NCBI GenBank assembly: GCA_963709505.1
Contig: CAVPXC010000012.1
Coordinates: 186,001 to 250,000, forward strand
Reading direction: 5' to 3'
Length of the DNA stretch: 64,000 nt
Origin: CAVPXC01 sp963709505
GTDB taxonomy: Bacteria; Chloroflexota; Anaerolineae; JAAEKA01
Of the stretch, positions 1-9,093 are shown piece by piece. How positions within the stretch are numbered: position 1 is the stretch's first letter; each line of letters begins with the position of its first letter. The notes beneath the pieces were generated by a model. That model made no database searches and was not told the origin of the DNA. It saw nothing but the letters and a program-made list of their open reading frames with translations. A program made the position numbers and the translations under genes.

Positions 1-178
1 CAAACGCGGCGAGAGCCGCCGCGCCGATGAACCAGAGCCAGCCGGTGCCGTTGTAATCCGGCGGGTAGAGCAGGCGGGCCCCCTGGACGGCCAGCAGAAA
101 AGCGATGAGAAGTGCAACGGCGGCAGGCGCCGCGCCGGACAGACGTGAAAACAACGAAGGAGTCGGGGAATTCGTCAT
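1..178 (-). CDS. Membrane protein, N-terminal fragment (runs off window)
   Basis: The reading frame starts at an ATG (complement of 176-178) and runs off the left edge after about 59 codons. The N-terminus is polar and Ser/Thr/Pro-rich, followed by a hydrophobic segment at about residues 18-32 (AAVALLIAFLLAVQGARLL) and a second hydrophobic stretch near residue 48 (WLWFIGAAALAA). Between them is a short loop with tyrosine and proline. This pattern is seen at the start of polytopic glycosyltransferase-39-type proteins, but too little is present to name a family. It was called on its open frame, its clear start and the membrane profile. Confidence 0.5.
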   Translation of the reverse strand, partial: MTNSPTPSLFSRLSGAAPAAVALLIAFLLAVQGARLLYPPDYNGTGWLWFIGAAALAAF

Positions 179-228
179 AGTCGCGTATTGTACTCTTGTG
201 CAGCCTGCCGAACAAAATGGAACGGGTG

Positions 229-404
229 TGTTCAAAACGGGTTGATGTTGTGACCAGAAGCTAGCGCCGGTCGAGTAGGGTCTGGCGGCGCATTACTCAA
301 AACTAGCGTGGGCATTCACGACTCCAGGTCATCGAGAACTCGCCGCCAGGACCTACTCGACCAGCGCTAGCCTTTTACTAAATCATCAACCCGTTTTGAA
401 TGCA
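229..404. repeat. Nested inverted repeat, copy 1 of a dispersed palindromic element
   Basis: The inner arms are 261-290 and 341-370, 30 bases each with about three mismatches, built on the core GGTCGAGTAGG and CTGGCGGCG. The outer arms, 229-247 and 384-404, contain AAAACGGGTTGATG and its complement. A second copy of the inner arms lies at 8172-8276 in the opposite orientation: the left arm here is the exact complement of the right arm there over 23 bases. The loops of the two copies are unrelated. It lies in the gap 179-671, in which I see no gene. Confidence 0.85.
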
Positions 405-519
405 CCAAAATGAAACAGGTGTGCTCAAGACCAGCAGAAAATCATACGGGCAACGTCTCAACTGTCCTACCCAGGCGAACGGCCATCGATGCGCAGCCGG
501 ATGGACTCCCGCGTGCGTC

Positions 520-574
520 GCGGGAGTGACGAGGAAGTCAGCGGGAGTGACGCGAAACACAGCGGGAGTGATGG
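520..574. repeat. Tandem 21-bp repeat, 2.6 units
   Basis: Units start at 520, 541 and 562, each opening with GCGGGAGTGAC or GCGGGAGTGAT followed by ten variable bases. An inverted copy of the first bases (ACTCCCGCG) lies just upstream at 505-513, so the first unit can also form a hairpin. It is intergenic, about 100 bases before the channel-like gene. Confidence 0.7.
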
Positions 575-671
575 GATGAGACTTTGACAGACCGCCGTAT
601 CCTAAGGAATAATGTAGCGGTTGGCGGCACTTTTCGCGGCCTGCCTGTGCTACTTGTAGATCCTCTGTACG

Positions 672-1731
672 ATGATCCTCCTACATATCTTGCTTTTCAT
701 TCTCGGCATAGCTATCGTCGTGCGCACGCTTATCTCGGCGGTGCGCACGATTGTGTTGCCGCGCGGGGAGCGCGACCAGATTGCAGCATTTGTCTTTCTC
801 TCCCTGCGACGGCTGTACAGCATCGGGCTCCGGTTTGCGTCAACCTACGAGCAACGCGATCGCGTCATGGCCTCGTATGGACCGATCGGTTTGTTGCTGC
901 TTCTGCCGGTCTGGCTGATCCTCGTGGCGTCAGGCTACGTGCTGATGTATCTGGCCACCGGCATCGGGTCGGTTTATGATAGCATCGTGATCAGCGGATC
1001 GTCACTGCTGACCCTCGGCTTGTTCAAGGGCGAGACCCTGGCGCATTCGATCCTCGAGTTCTCCGAGGCCACCATCGGCCTGATCCTGCTTGCGCTCCTC
1101 ATCGCGTATCTGCCAAGCATGTACAGCGCGTTCCAACAGCGCGAGTTGCAGGTGACCCTGCTCGAGGTGCGAGCCGGCTCGCCGCCATCGGCTGTCGAGA
1201 TGATCATCCGTTTCAACCGCTTGCACAGCCTCGGCCAGCTGCACGAGCTCTGGGAATCATGGGAGACGTGGTTCGCGCAGATCGAGGAAAGCCACACCTC
1301 GCTGGCCGCCATCGTCTTCTTTCGGTCGCCCCAACCCGACCACTCATGGGTCACGGCGTCCGGCGCCGTGTTGGACACGGCCGCGCTGATCCGCTCCGTG
1401 GTTGATGTGCCGCCCGATCCGCAGGCTGATCTCTGTATCCGCGCTGGCTACCTCGCCCTGCGTCGCATCGCTGGCTATTTCCGGGTGTCATACAACCCCG
1501 ACCGCGCGCTTTCCGGACGATCCCATCAGCATCGCGCGCGAGGAATTCGACCAGGCCTGCGCCGAGCTGGCCGCGGCCGGCGTGCCGCTCAAGCCCGACC
1601 GTGACCAGGCCTGGCGCGATTTCGCCGGCTGGCGGGTCAACTACGACACCGTGCTGGTTTCTTTATGTCAAATTACTATGGCGCCCTATGCGCCGTGGTC
1701 GTCCGATCGCAGCCTGGTGCGCCAAAAGTAG
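672..1731 (+). CDS. Ion-channel-like membrane protein, one frameshift
   Basis: The product is predicted to be an inner-membrane protein with the layout of a 2TM-pore potassium-channel-like subunit. There is a hydrophobic helix at residues 2-28, a second at about 70-95 (LLLLLPVWLILVASGYVL), a pore-loop-like SGSSLLTLGLF at about 111-121, and a third helix followed by AYLPSMYSAFQQRE. A cytoplasmic region of about 190 residues follows. The SLLTLG segment resembles a degenerate selectivity filter, but TVGYG is absent, so ion selectivity is unknown. The frame breaks near 1495-1510: the product continues in the next frame (RFPDDPISIAREEFDQ...) to the stop at 1731. The start is the ATG at 672; a good ribosome site is not obvious. 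Family assignment is moderate and channel function is inference. Confidence 0.5.
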
Positions 1732-1897
1732 CTGTCTTAACCGCTCGGTAGGCAGGGGGAGCGGTTTGAGCTTATCTCTTGTCTGTGCTAGAATAGACAA
1801 ACGACGAGCTCGGGCAGCCTATCGAACCCAGGGCTCTAATGCTGGCAGGAAGCCATGCAACGCACTTTGCAAGTCCGAACACGAAGGAGTGTCAGCC

Positions 1898-4800
1898 ATG
1901 AAGCATGCCCACCTTTGGCTACGCGTTGTGAGCGTCGTAGCGATCATCGCCGTGATGGTGGCGCTGCCAGGCGCCACCCGCCCGGCATCCACCCAGCAGG
2001 CCTGGCCAGCCAGCGGCGTCGCATACGCCGAGAAGATCGACCTGGCCGTTTGGAAGGAGCTTGCGACCGCGCCGGACGGCCAAGTCGCCGTGCTGGTCAA
2101 GTTGGCCGAGCAGGCCGATCTTTCCGGCTTCGCCAAGATTGAGGATTGGGACGCCCGCGGCTGGGCCGTCTACAATACGCTCAGCTCCACCGCCGCGCTC
2201 ACCCAGCCCGACGTGATGGCGCGCATTCGGATCGCCGAAGCCGCCGGCCAGGCCAGCGACGTCAAATCGTTCTGGATCGTCAACCTGATCTCGCTACACG
2301 CTGACCAGGCGACGATCCTCGACCTGGCGTCGATGCCGGAGGTCGGGGCCATCCTTCCAGTATTCAAGCTGGAAAAGCCGGATCCTGTAATCGAAGAGCC
2401 TGCGGCCGCCCCAGAAGTCGTCGAGTGGGGTGTCGCGAAGATCCGTGCGCCTGAAGTGTGGAGCACCTATGGCGTGACCGGCGCCGGCGCCGTGGCAGCC
2501 AACGTCGACACCGGCGTCCAGTACAATCACCCCGCGCTGGTCAACCAGTACCGGGGCAACCTGGGCGGCGGCAACTTCGACCACAACTACAACTGGTACA
2601 ATCCCGCTCCCAACGCGACATGCCCTGATCCCGGGGTGCCTTGTGACGACAACGGGCACGGTAGCCACACCATGGGTACGGAGATCGGCGACGACGGCGG
2701 CGCCAACCAGATCGGCGTGGCCCCAGGCGCCAAGTGGATCGCCGCCTACGGTTGCTGCCCGTCCAACGAAGCGCTGCTGGAGGCCCAACAGTTCATGGTG
2801 GCGCCGACCGACCTGGCCGGCAACAACCCCGACCCGAGCAAACGGCCCAATGTCGTCAACCAATCGTGGGGCGGCCCCGGCGGCAGCGAGATCTTCGAGG
2901 ACGTGATCGCCTCGCTGCGCGCCAGCGGAATCTTCCCGACCTTCTCGGCCGGCAACAGCGGCGCGCAGCGCCGCCGATGGCTGCGGACGGCTGGGCTCGC
3001 CCGGCGACAACCCGTCGGCCTTCAACGTCGGCAACACGACCAGCACCGATGCCATCGCCAGCAGTTCGTCGCGAGGCCCCAACCCCTTCACCGGCAAGAC
3101 CGGCCCTGAAGTTTCGGCGCCGGGTACAAGCATTCGTTCTAGCGTTCCGCACCAACGCCTATGCCGTACTACAGCGGTACCTCAATGGCCTCGCCACACG
3201 TTGCCGGCGCCGTGGCCTTGCTGATCTCGCTGGAACCCAAGCTAGCCGGTCAGATCGAACAGCTGGAGGAGCTGCTGCGCAAGACCGCCGTTCCGCTAAC
3301 GAACGCCCAGACCTGCGGTGGCGTGCCCGGCAGCCAGATTCCCAACAACGCCTCCGGCTGGGGCCGCATCGACGTAAAGGCGGCGGCCGATATGGTCTAT
3401 CAGGCCGGGTACATCCAGGGCGCCGTCACCGTGGGCGGCGTCCCCACTGCCGGAGTCCCTGTTACCTATAGCATGCTGGGCAAGACGTTGACTACCACAA
3501 CCAATGCCAGCGGCTTCTACAAAGTAATCGCGGGCGCCGGAACGTGGGCAATGACAGCCAGCATCTTTGGCCAGGCCGTCAACGCGCCGGCCGTTGTCGT
3601 GACCCAGAACGGCACCACCGTGCAGGACTTCGCGATCCCCGCCGTGACCTACTACACGGTCAGCGGCACGATCAGCGAGACCGGAACGGGCACAGGCATC
3701 CCGGCCATGATTATGGTCGCCAACCAGGACCTGTTAGCTCCGGCGTGGGCAGCGGCCACCGATGCCGCCGGCGCCTACAGCATCGTCGTGCCAGCAGGCA
3801 CATGGGACCTCGTCGTCTCGCATCCGGGCTACCAATCGGCCACCCAGAACGTCGTCGTCAGCGGCAACACAACCCTTAACGTCCAACTGACTCCGCGAGC
3901 GAACTACGCCTGTCTGGACAACACTCAGCCCGGCGGGCCCGACCTACGCCTGGATCGATGCCACCGACGGCACGGCGTACCCGCTGGGCGATGACGCCTA
4001 TTCTGCGGCGATTACCCTGCCCGGAACGTTCACTTACTTTGGCACCGACTACACGACCGTGCGCATCAACTCGAACGGTTTCGTGTTCTTCGGCACCTCG
4101 CTGTACACGGCCGCCCACATGATCCTCCCCTTCGAGGGCCGCCCCAACAACGACGCGATGGCCTATGGCGAGGACCTCAATCCCGAGTCCGGCACGCAAG
4201 GAAACATCTACGCCAAGACCGTAGGCAACCAGCTCGTTGTCGAGTTCCACCAGGTGCAGCACTGGGCCAGCGGCTTCCCGGAGACGTTCGAGATCATCCT
4301 GGACACCGCGACTGATCAGGTCACCTACCAGTACAATACCTTGAGCTGGCCAAACTTTGCAACCGTTGGCCTGGAAAACAGCACGGGCACGGTGGGACAA
4401 ATGTACTCCTACGGCAACTCGGCCAACCTGGTTGCCGGCCGCGCGGTGCAGTTCACACCCGGCACCGGTACCGCTGTCAACTGGGGCTGTGATCACGCCC
4501 TGTCGCTCACAATCTCGGATGACAAGGACCCGGTCACAATCGGAGACACCATCACCTACAAGATCCACTGGAACGCCATCGGCTTCGGCGGCGCGCCGCA
4601 GGTCACGCTGACCGCCGCGGTGCCGGCCAACACCACCTTCGTCGCAGCGGCCGGTGGCATCACACCCTCAGGCGGCGTGCTGACCTGGAACCTGGGCAGC
4701 CAGCGTCCGGGGTCGGAAGGTTCGGCCTGGTTCACCGTCACGGCCAACAGCGAACCGTTGGCGACGACCTCCGCCACAATCTCCGACACGAGCGGCGAGA

Positions 4801-4967
4801 CCCGCACGGCCACGGAGATCACAACAGTCGAGCCGCCAACGGCCGTGGGGCTGGCGAGCTTTGACGCAGCCCAATTCGGCACGACAACGATGCCGCTGGT
4901 CGCGGTGGTCGCCATGGCTATGCTCGCCTTGAGCGCGGGCTGGGCCTGGCACAAGCGTACTAACTAA
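1898..4967 (+). CDS. Subtilisin-like (S8) secreted protease with surface domains, frameshifted
   Basis: This is a secreted serine protease, probably anchored in the envelope by its C-terminal helix. A signal peptide (about residues 7-27) is followed by a propeptide region and an S8 domain. The catalytic residues are Asp204 in NVDTGV, His254 in NGHGSH, the oxyanion Asn region SAGNSGA, and Ser in SGTSMASPHVAG. C-terminal to this lie two carboxypeptidase-regulatory-like beta domains (about 3415-3890), a nidogen-like stretch (INSNGFVFFG), a DUF11-like repeat domain (about 4500-4840) and a final hydrophobic segment followed by HKRTN. The start is the ATG at 1898 with GAAGGAG at 1883. The reading frame shifts near 2965, 3150-3165 and 3935; conserved motifs are kept across each shift, so assembly indels are likelier than decay. 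The gene appears monocistronic. Confidence 0.85.
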
Positions 4968-4990
4968 ACCTGCTGTAAAGAACGCTGAAA

Positions 4991-5025
4991 CCCATGGAGC
5001 CTCGGCTTGTGCCGAGGCTCCATGG
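4991..5025 (+). terminator. Hairpin after the subtilisin gene
   Basis: A 15-base perfect stem (CCATGGAGCCTCGGC with its complement) and a TTGT loop lie 24 bases after the protease stop codon. No T tract follows, so it may be a terminator or simply a palindromic repeat. Confidence 0.55.
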
Positions 5026-5070
5026 CCTGGCGGAGCGGAAGAGCAGAGCAGGATTCACGGACTCCTACCT

Positions 5071-5189
5071 GCTCTGGCCGGTCTGTGCGCAGCCTCCCGG
5101 AGGGACCGACCGAGCCATCTTGGAACGAAAGAAATCTTGAAATGGCTCGGTCGGTCCCTCCGGGAGGCTGCGCACAGACCGGCCAGAGC
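5071..5189. repeat. Perfect 48-bp inverted repeat
   Basis: The arms 5071-5118 and 5142-5189 are exact complements, 48 of 48, around a 23-base centre. The core is GCGCAGCCTCC followed by GGAGGGACCGACCGAG. A diverged single arm occurs at 48020-48064. The element lies between the subtilisin gene and lutA, ending 24 bases before the lutA start, so a transcript entering lutA from upstream would have to pass a very stable stem. Confidence 0.9.
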
Positions 5190-5213
5190 GCGTGCTTCTT
5201 CTTTGAGATCACA

Positions 5214-6056
5214 ATGCCCGACCCTGTTACCCCGCGTGTTGCTCTATTCATCACTTGCATCGTCGACCAGGCCCTGCCTGAGGTCGGCGTAGCGACAGTT
5301 CGCCTGTTGCGGCGGGCCGGTTTCGAGGTCGACTTCCCGACCAGCCAGACCTGTTGCGGCCAGCCATTTTTCAACAGTGGCTTCCGCGACGAGGCGCGGC
5401 GGCTGGCGCAGCGCATGATCGAGATCTTCGAGCCGTACGACCTGGTCGATAGCCCCCAGCGGATCGTGCGTCGCCATGGTCCGCGCCGAGTTTCCACACC
5501 TGTTCGAGGAAGACCCCACCTGGCATCAACGCGCGCAACAGCTGGCAGTCCAAAACCTACGAACTCTGCTGAGTTTCTGGTCCACATTGCCCAGTGGTCA
5601 GCCGCTCACCTCGGAAGAAGGTCCACTTCCGGTTACCATTCACGTATCACGTATCACAACTCCTGCCACATGAACCGGCTTCTGCACCTGAAACAGGAGC
5701 CACGCGCGCTGCTAACTGCTGCCGGCTATCAGATCGACGAGATGTCCGAGTCCGAGCGCTGTTGCGGCTTCGGCGGGCTGTTCTCGATCCGCATGCCGGA
5801 AGTATCCAACGCCATGACCGCCGACAAGCTGCGCCAGGCTCAGGAGACGGAGGCAGTGACTCTCGTAACCTCTGATCCCGGCTGCCTCGTGCAAATGCGA
5901 GGGCTTGCCGACGACAGGCTGCGCATCGAGCATCTGGCCGTCATGCTCGACAGGGCTCAAGACTTCGGAACAGCGAGCCCGAGAGCCAGCAGGTTGTGGA
6001 CTGAGCACATTCAAGGGAGGATTATCACATGCATGCTCAATCCAAGCAAAGAATAA
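5214..6056 (+). CDS. lutA: Lactate utilisation Fe-S protein LutA / GlcF-like, frameshifted
   Basis: This is an iron-sulfur subunit with two CCG (Cys-rich) domains, part of the LutABC-type L-lactate oxidation complex or the GlcF role of glycolate oxidase. The first domain has ITCIVDQ and QTCCGQPFFNSG; the second has TYHNSCHM, ERCCGFGGLFS and TSDPGCLVQMRG, all typical cluster-binding motifs. The start is the ATG at 5214 (MPDPVTPRVALF), just after a large palindrome. The frame shifts near 5450 and returns near 5640; the middle (MVRAEFPHLFEEDP...) is read in another frame but is family-like. At about 280 residues the length is normal. The 3' end overlaps the Uma2 start by 28 bases. lutB lies 660 bases downstream, lutC at 18.2 kb and a GlcDE fusion at 60.8 kb. 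Confidence 0.82.
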   Translation: MPDPVTPRVALFITCIVDQALPEVGVATVRLLRRAGFEVDFPTSQTCCGQPFFNSGFRDEARRLAQRMIEIFEPYDLVDSPQRIVRRHGPRRVSTPVRGRPHLASTRATAGSPKPTNSAEFLVHIAQWSAAHLGRRSTSGYHSRITYHNSCHMNRLLHLKQEPRALLTAAGYQIDEMSESERCCGFGGLFSIRMPEVSNAMTADKLRQAQETEAVTLVTSDPGCLVQMRGLADDRLRIEHLAVMLDRAQDFGTASPRASRLWTEHIQGRIITCMLNPSKE

Positions 6057-6676
6057 CGCCCGAAGAATACCTGGAACGTGAACGCCAGGCCGCCACCAAG
6101 AGCGAGTACCTTGCTGGCGAGATCCATGCCCTGGCAGGTGCCAGCGAACGCCATAATTTGATTGCAATCAACGCTGCCTATCTTCTGGTGGGGCAGCTTA
6201 AGGGCCGTCCATGTAAAACCTACAGCAACGATATGCGGGTCAAGGTCGATTTCTCAGGCTTGTATACCTATCCGGACGTGGTCGTGATCTGCGGCAAACC
6301 CCAGTTCGAGGACCGAAACCTGGACACGTTGCTCAATCCGACGGTGCTAATCGAGGTCTTATCGGAGTCCACTTCCGCTTATGACCGGGGCAGCAAGGCC
6401 GAACACTACCGCACCCTTTCAACGCATTAGTGATTATTTGCTGATCGATCAAAGTACCCTCCATGTTGAGCATTACCGGCGCCAGGCCAAGACCAATGGC
6501 TATTGACCGATTATCGCAGTTTGGATGCCACAGTGATCCTCGACTCGATCGCGTGCCACCTGCCGCTGGTGGAGCTGTACGACAAAGTGGACTGGCCCGA
6601 GGAGTACGAGCGCAAAAGCATGCTGCGGCTCGTCAAGGAACCGCCACCCGAGTGGGTCACCCAACCCGTGGGCTAA
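6029..6676 (+). CDS. Uma2-family putative endonuclease, frameshifted
   Basis: This belongs to the Uma2/DUF820 family of PD-(D/E)XK-like proteins, abundant in Chloroflexota and cyanobacteria and of unknown role. The N-terminus MHAQSKQRITPEEYLERER, then SEYLAGEIHALAGAS, SNDMRVKV, YPDVVVICG and PTVLIEVLSEST follow the family order and carry the predicted metal-binding Asp, Glu and Val-Glu positions. The first frame stops at 6430, but family sequence (ISDYLLIDQ) resumes one frame over and then returns to the original frame at about 6506 (TDYRSLDATVILD...LPLVELYDKVDW), ending at 6676. It sits between lutA and lutB, an arrangement with no obvious functional logic; it overlaps the lutA end by 28 bases. 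Confidence 0.78.
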
Positions 6677-6718
6677 GGTCCACGCCGGGCGTCTACCGGT
6701 CGCCACAAGCGGCCGATT

Positions 6719-8152
6719 GTGGAAGGACCTCATGAGCTCCAGTTTCCTGAATTCCGAAAAACCGCCGCCGAGGCCATTGCCGACCCGCGGCTCCAGGGCG
6801 CGCTGGAAGGCGCCACGGCGCGCTTCCGCAACGCGCGCGAGAAGGCTCTGGCGGAGCTGCCCGATGTCGACCTGCTGCGCGATCATTTCAAGGCCGTGCG
6901 TTTAGCCACGCTGGCCAGGCTGGCCGAGCATCTGGAGACCTTCGAGCGCAACGCGATTGCGGCCGGCGCACAGGTGCACTGGGCAGGCGATGCCGCCGCT
7001 GCGCAGCGCATCGTGCTGGAGATCGCCCAGCAGCACGGCGTTCGCCTGGCCGCGAAGAGCAAGTCGATGGCCACCGAGGAGATCCACCTCAATCAGGCGC
7101 TGCTGGCAGGCGGCGTCGAGCCGGTGGAGACCGACCTGGGCGAGTGGATCATCCAGTTGGCCGGCGATCCGCCCTATCACATCGTCGCGCCGGCAATCCA
7201 CAAGACCCGGCAACAAGTGGCTGCGATGTTCTCCGAGCTGACCGGCGAGACGCTGCCGGCCGACGATATCCCTGGTCTCACGGCCGTGGCTCGCCGGCTG
7301 CTCCGAGAGAAATTCCTAGTTGCCGATATGGGCATCAGCGGCGGCAACCTGGCCGTGGCCGAGACCGGAAGCGTGGTGCTAGTCACAAACGAGGGCAACG
7401 GACGCATGGTCACCAGCCTGCCAAAGGTGCATATCGCCGTCGTGGGGATCGAAAAGATCGCGCCGACCTGGGACGACGCCTCGGTCTGGCTGGCGCTTTT
7501 GGCGCGCAGCGGCACCGGGCAACCTCTGTCGGTCTACACCACGGTCGTTACCGGTCCGGCGCGACCGGATGACCCCGATGGGCCGGAGGAAGTACACATC
7601 GTGCTGCTGGACAACGGCCGCAGCCGGCTTGCCGGCGGCCCGTTCGAAGAATCGCTGCAGTGCATTCGCTGCAGCGCCTGCCTCAACATCTGTCCCGTAT
7701 ACCGCGAGGCGGGCGGACACGCCTATGGCAGCCCGTACAGCGGGCCAATCGGCGCGGTGATCTCACCGCTGCTCTTTGGGCTGGAGGAATACAAAGCGCT
7801 GCCGCACGCCAGCTCACTGTGCGGAGCGTGCCTGGACGTGTGTCCGGCCCGCATCGACCTGCCGCGCATGCTGCTCGAATTGCGAGCTCAAGAGGTTGAG
7901 AACCGTGTTGTTGGCTGGCAAGAGCGAGCTGCCGAACGCACGGTGGCTTTCGGCATGGGCCACGAGCGGCTCTACCGGATTGGCGCCGGCGCGGCGCGAT
8001 TGCTGCAAGCACCCATGGCCCGCGACGGCCAGCTCAACCTGCCAGAGAAGTGGAACCCGGCACAGGACCGGCGTCTACCTGCCCTTGCCCCGCGCTCATT
8101 CCGCGAGATTTGGCAGTCGGGGGAGTTGGAGGAGGGGAGAACCACGGACTAA
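6719..8152 (+). CDS. lutB: Lactate utilisation protein LutB (LUD domain plus two 4Fe-4S motifs)
   Basis: This is the Fe-S electron-transfer subunit of the LutABC L-lactate dehydrogenase complex. An N-terminal helical region is followed by a LUD domain (about residues 70-300, with SKSMATEEIHLN and GISGGNLAVAETGSVVL). A ferredoxin-like part carries CIRCSACLNICP and CGACLDVCP, two 4Fe-4S motifs. At 477 residues its length is normal. As read, the frame opens at a GTG (6719) without a good ribosome site. An ATG at 6732 has GGAAGG suitably placed but is in another frame, so the true start may be 6732 with an indel in the first codons. A strong terminator follows at 8282. With lutA upstream it forms the core of lactate oxidation here. 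Confidence 0.88.
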   Translation: MEGPHELQFPEFRKTAAEAIADPRLQGALEGATARFRNAREKALAELPDVDLLRDHFKAVRLATLARLAEHLETFERNAIAAGAQVHWAGDAAAAQRIVLEIAQQHGVRLAAKSKSMATEEIHLNQALLAGGVEPVETDLGEWIIQLAGDPPYHIVAPAIHKTRQQVAAMFSELTGETLPADDIPGLTAVARRLLREKFLVADMGISGGNLAVAETGSVVLVTNEGNGRMVTSLPKVHIAVVGIEKIAPTWDDASVWLALLARSGTGQPLSVYTTVVTGPARPDDPDGPEEVHIVLLDNGRSRLAGGPFEESLQCIRCSACLNICPVYREAGGHAYGSPYSGPIGAVISPLLFGLEEYKALPHASSLCGACLDVCPARIDLPRMLLELRAQEVENRVVGWQERAAERTVAFGMGHERLYRIGAGAARLLQAPMARDGQLNLPEKWNPAQDRRLPALAPRSFREIWQSGELEEGRTTD

Positions 8153-8171
8153 ATGTAGTAGCTTAGTAGCC

Positions 8172-8276
8172 AGCGCCGGTCGAGTAGGTCCTGGCGGCGC
8201 AATACCGGAACCATGGCTGTTTACCGAAGTCTCACATCAGCCGAGACTCGCCGCCAGACCCTACTCGACCGACGCT
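8172..8276. repeat. Palindromic element, copy 2 (inverted relative to copy 1)
   Basis: The arms 8172-8199 and 8249-8276 carry the same GGTCGAGTAGG and CTGGCGGCG cores as the element at 261-370, but in reverse orientation. The loop is not conserved between copies. It lies between lutB and its terminator. Confidence 0.85.
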
Positions 8277-8281
8277 ACCTT

Positions 8282-8316
8282 CGGCCGGCTGCCCTGATGG
8301 ACAGCCGGCCGCTTTT
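8282..8316 (+). terminator. Rho-independent terminator after lutB
   Basis: A 10-base stem CGGCCGGCTG / CAGCCGGCCG with a 10-base loop is followed by CTTTT. It closes the lutA-lutB transcript. Confidence 0.8.
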
Positions 8317-8404
8317 GATTCTGCGCGCCCACCGGCAGTCCGTAGGGCTTTCGAAGGCTCAAGAACGATAATGTAGGATTGTTGACAATTCATTAGTCAG
8401 TATC

Positions 8405-8453
8405 TTGACAAAACCTATTCAATCTGCTATACTACCTACCAATAAGTAGGTAG
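8405..8453 (+). promoter_or_regulatory. Sigma-70 promoter with overlapping TetR operator
   Basis: TTGACA (8405) and TATACT (8428) are separated by 17 bases. From 8432 to 8453 there is a perfect inverted repeat, CTACCTAC and GTAGGTAG, with a 6-base spacer. It overlaps the -10 box and the expected start of transcription. This is the classical position for autoregulation by the TetR protein encoded 30 bases downstream. Confidence 0.85.
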
Positions 8454-8482
8454 ACAAAAACCAAAGCAAAAGATCTTGACCC

Positions 8483-9091
8483 ATGAACGACTCTAACGCA
8501 ATCAGCGACTCCCGACAACGGCTCCTTGACATGGCGCAAGCCTTGTTTCACGAGCGGGGCTATCGTGCCGTAACGATGCAAGACATCGCACGCGAGCTCG
8601 GTATCCGTCAGGCGTCGCTCTACTACCACGTTCCCGAGGGCAAGGAGCAGCTCTTTGTCGAGGTGGCCACCCGCGGTTTCGAGCAGCATCGGCTTGGGCT
8701 GGAAGCTGCGCTTGATCAAGCTGACCCCACTGTGGAGGCGCAGCTAAGGGCGGCCGCGGAGTGGTTTGCCTCACAGCCTTCCATGAACCTGCTCGGCATG
8801 ATGCACGCCGATATGCCGGCGCTGAGCGATGAAAACCATCGCCTGCTCAACCGATTGGCCGCGAGCTGCTTGTTCGAGCCGGTCAGCGCGGCCTTCGAAG
8901 CAGCCGTGGATCGAGACGAGATCCGCCCGATGCAGCCCGATCTGATGGCTGGTGCGTTTTTGGCGTTGATGGACGGCATCGCCTACTCAAGCGACCATCA
9001 ACCCGGCACGCCGCCCCGCCAGGTGATGGCCGAGGCAATTATCTCAATTTTGTTGGACGGACTGCGGCCGCGGCCGCAGTCAGGAGTGTGA
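8483..9091 (+). CDS. TetR-family transcriptional repressor
   Basis: This is a 202-residue regulator with an N-terminal helix-turn-helix (about residues 12-58: RQRLLDMAQALFHERGYR, MQDIARELGIRQASLYYHVPE) and a helical ligand-binding domain. It is the first gene of an operon with a thioredoxin-fold protein, an HlyD adaptor, an FtsX permease and an ABC ATPase. Together with the palindromic operator over its own promoter, this suggests it represses the efflux operon and is released by an unknown ligand. Its 3' end contains a 20-base perfect palindrome built from GCGGCCGC (9061-9080), which encodes LRPRPQS and could form a stem in the mRNA. Its stop lies next to the ribosome site of the next gene. 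Confidence 0.9.
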   Translation: MNDSNAISDSRQRLLDMAQALFHERGYRAVTMQDIARELGIRQASLYYHVPEGKEQLFVEVATRGFEQHRLGLEAALDQADPTVEAQLRAAAEWFASQPSMNLLGMMHADMPALSDENHRLLNRLAASCLFEPVSAAFEAAVDRDEIRPMQPDLMAGAFLALMDGIAYSSDHQPGTPPRQVMAEAIISILLDGLRPRPQSGV

Positions 9092-9093
9092 TC

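Noticed and set aside
3876..4568. 230-codon open frame on the minus strand
   Set aside because: Opposite the C-terminal half of the subtilisin gene, which carries recognisable domains.
9061..9080. 20-base GC palindrome as a regulatory site
   Set aside because: It lies in the tetR coding sequence, made of Arg-Pro codons. A role is possible but nothing supports it beyond symmetry.
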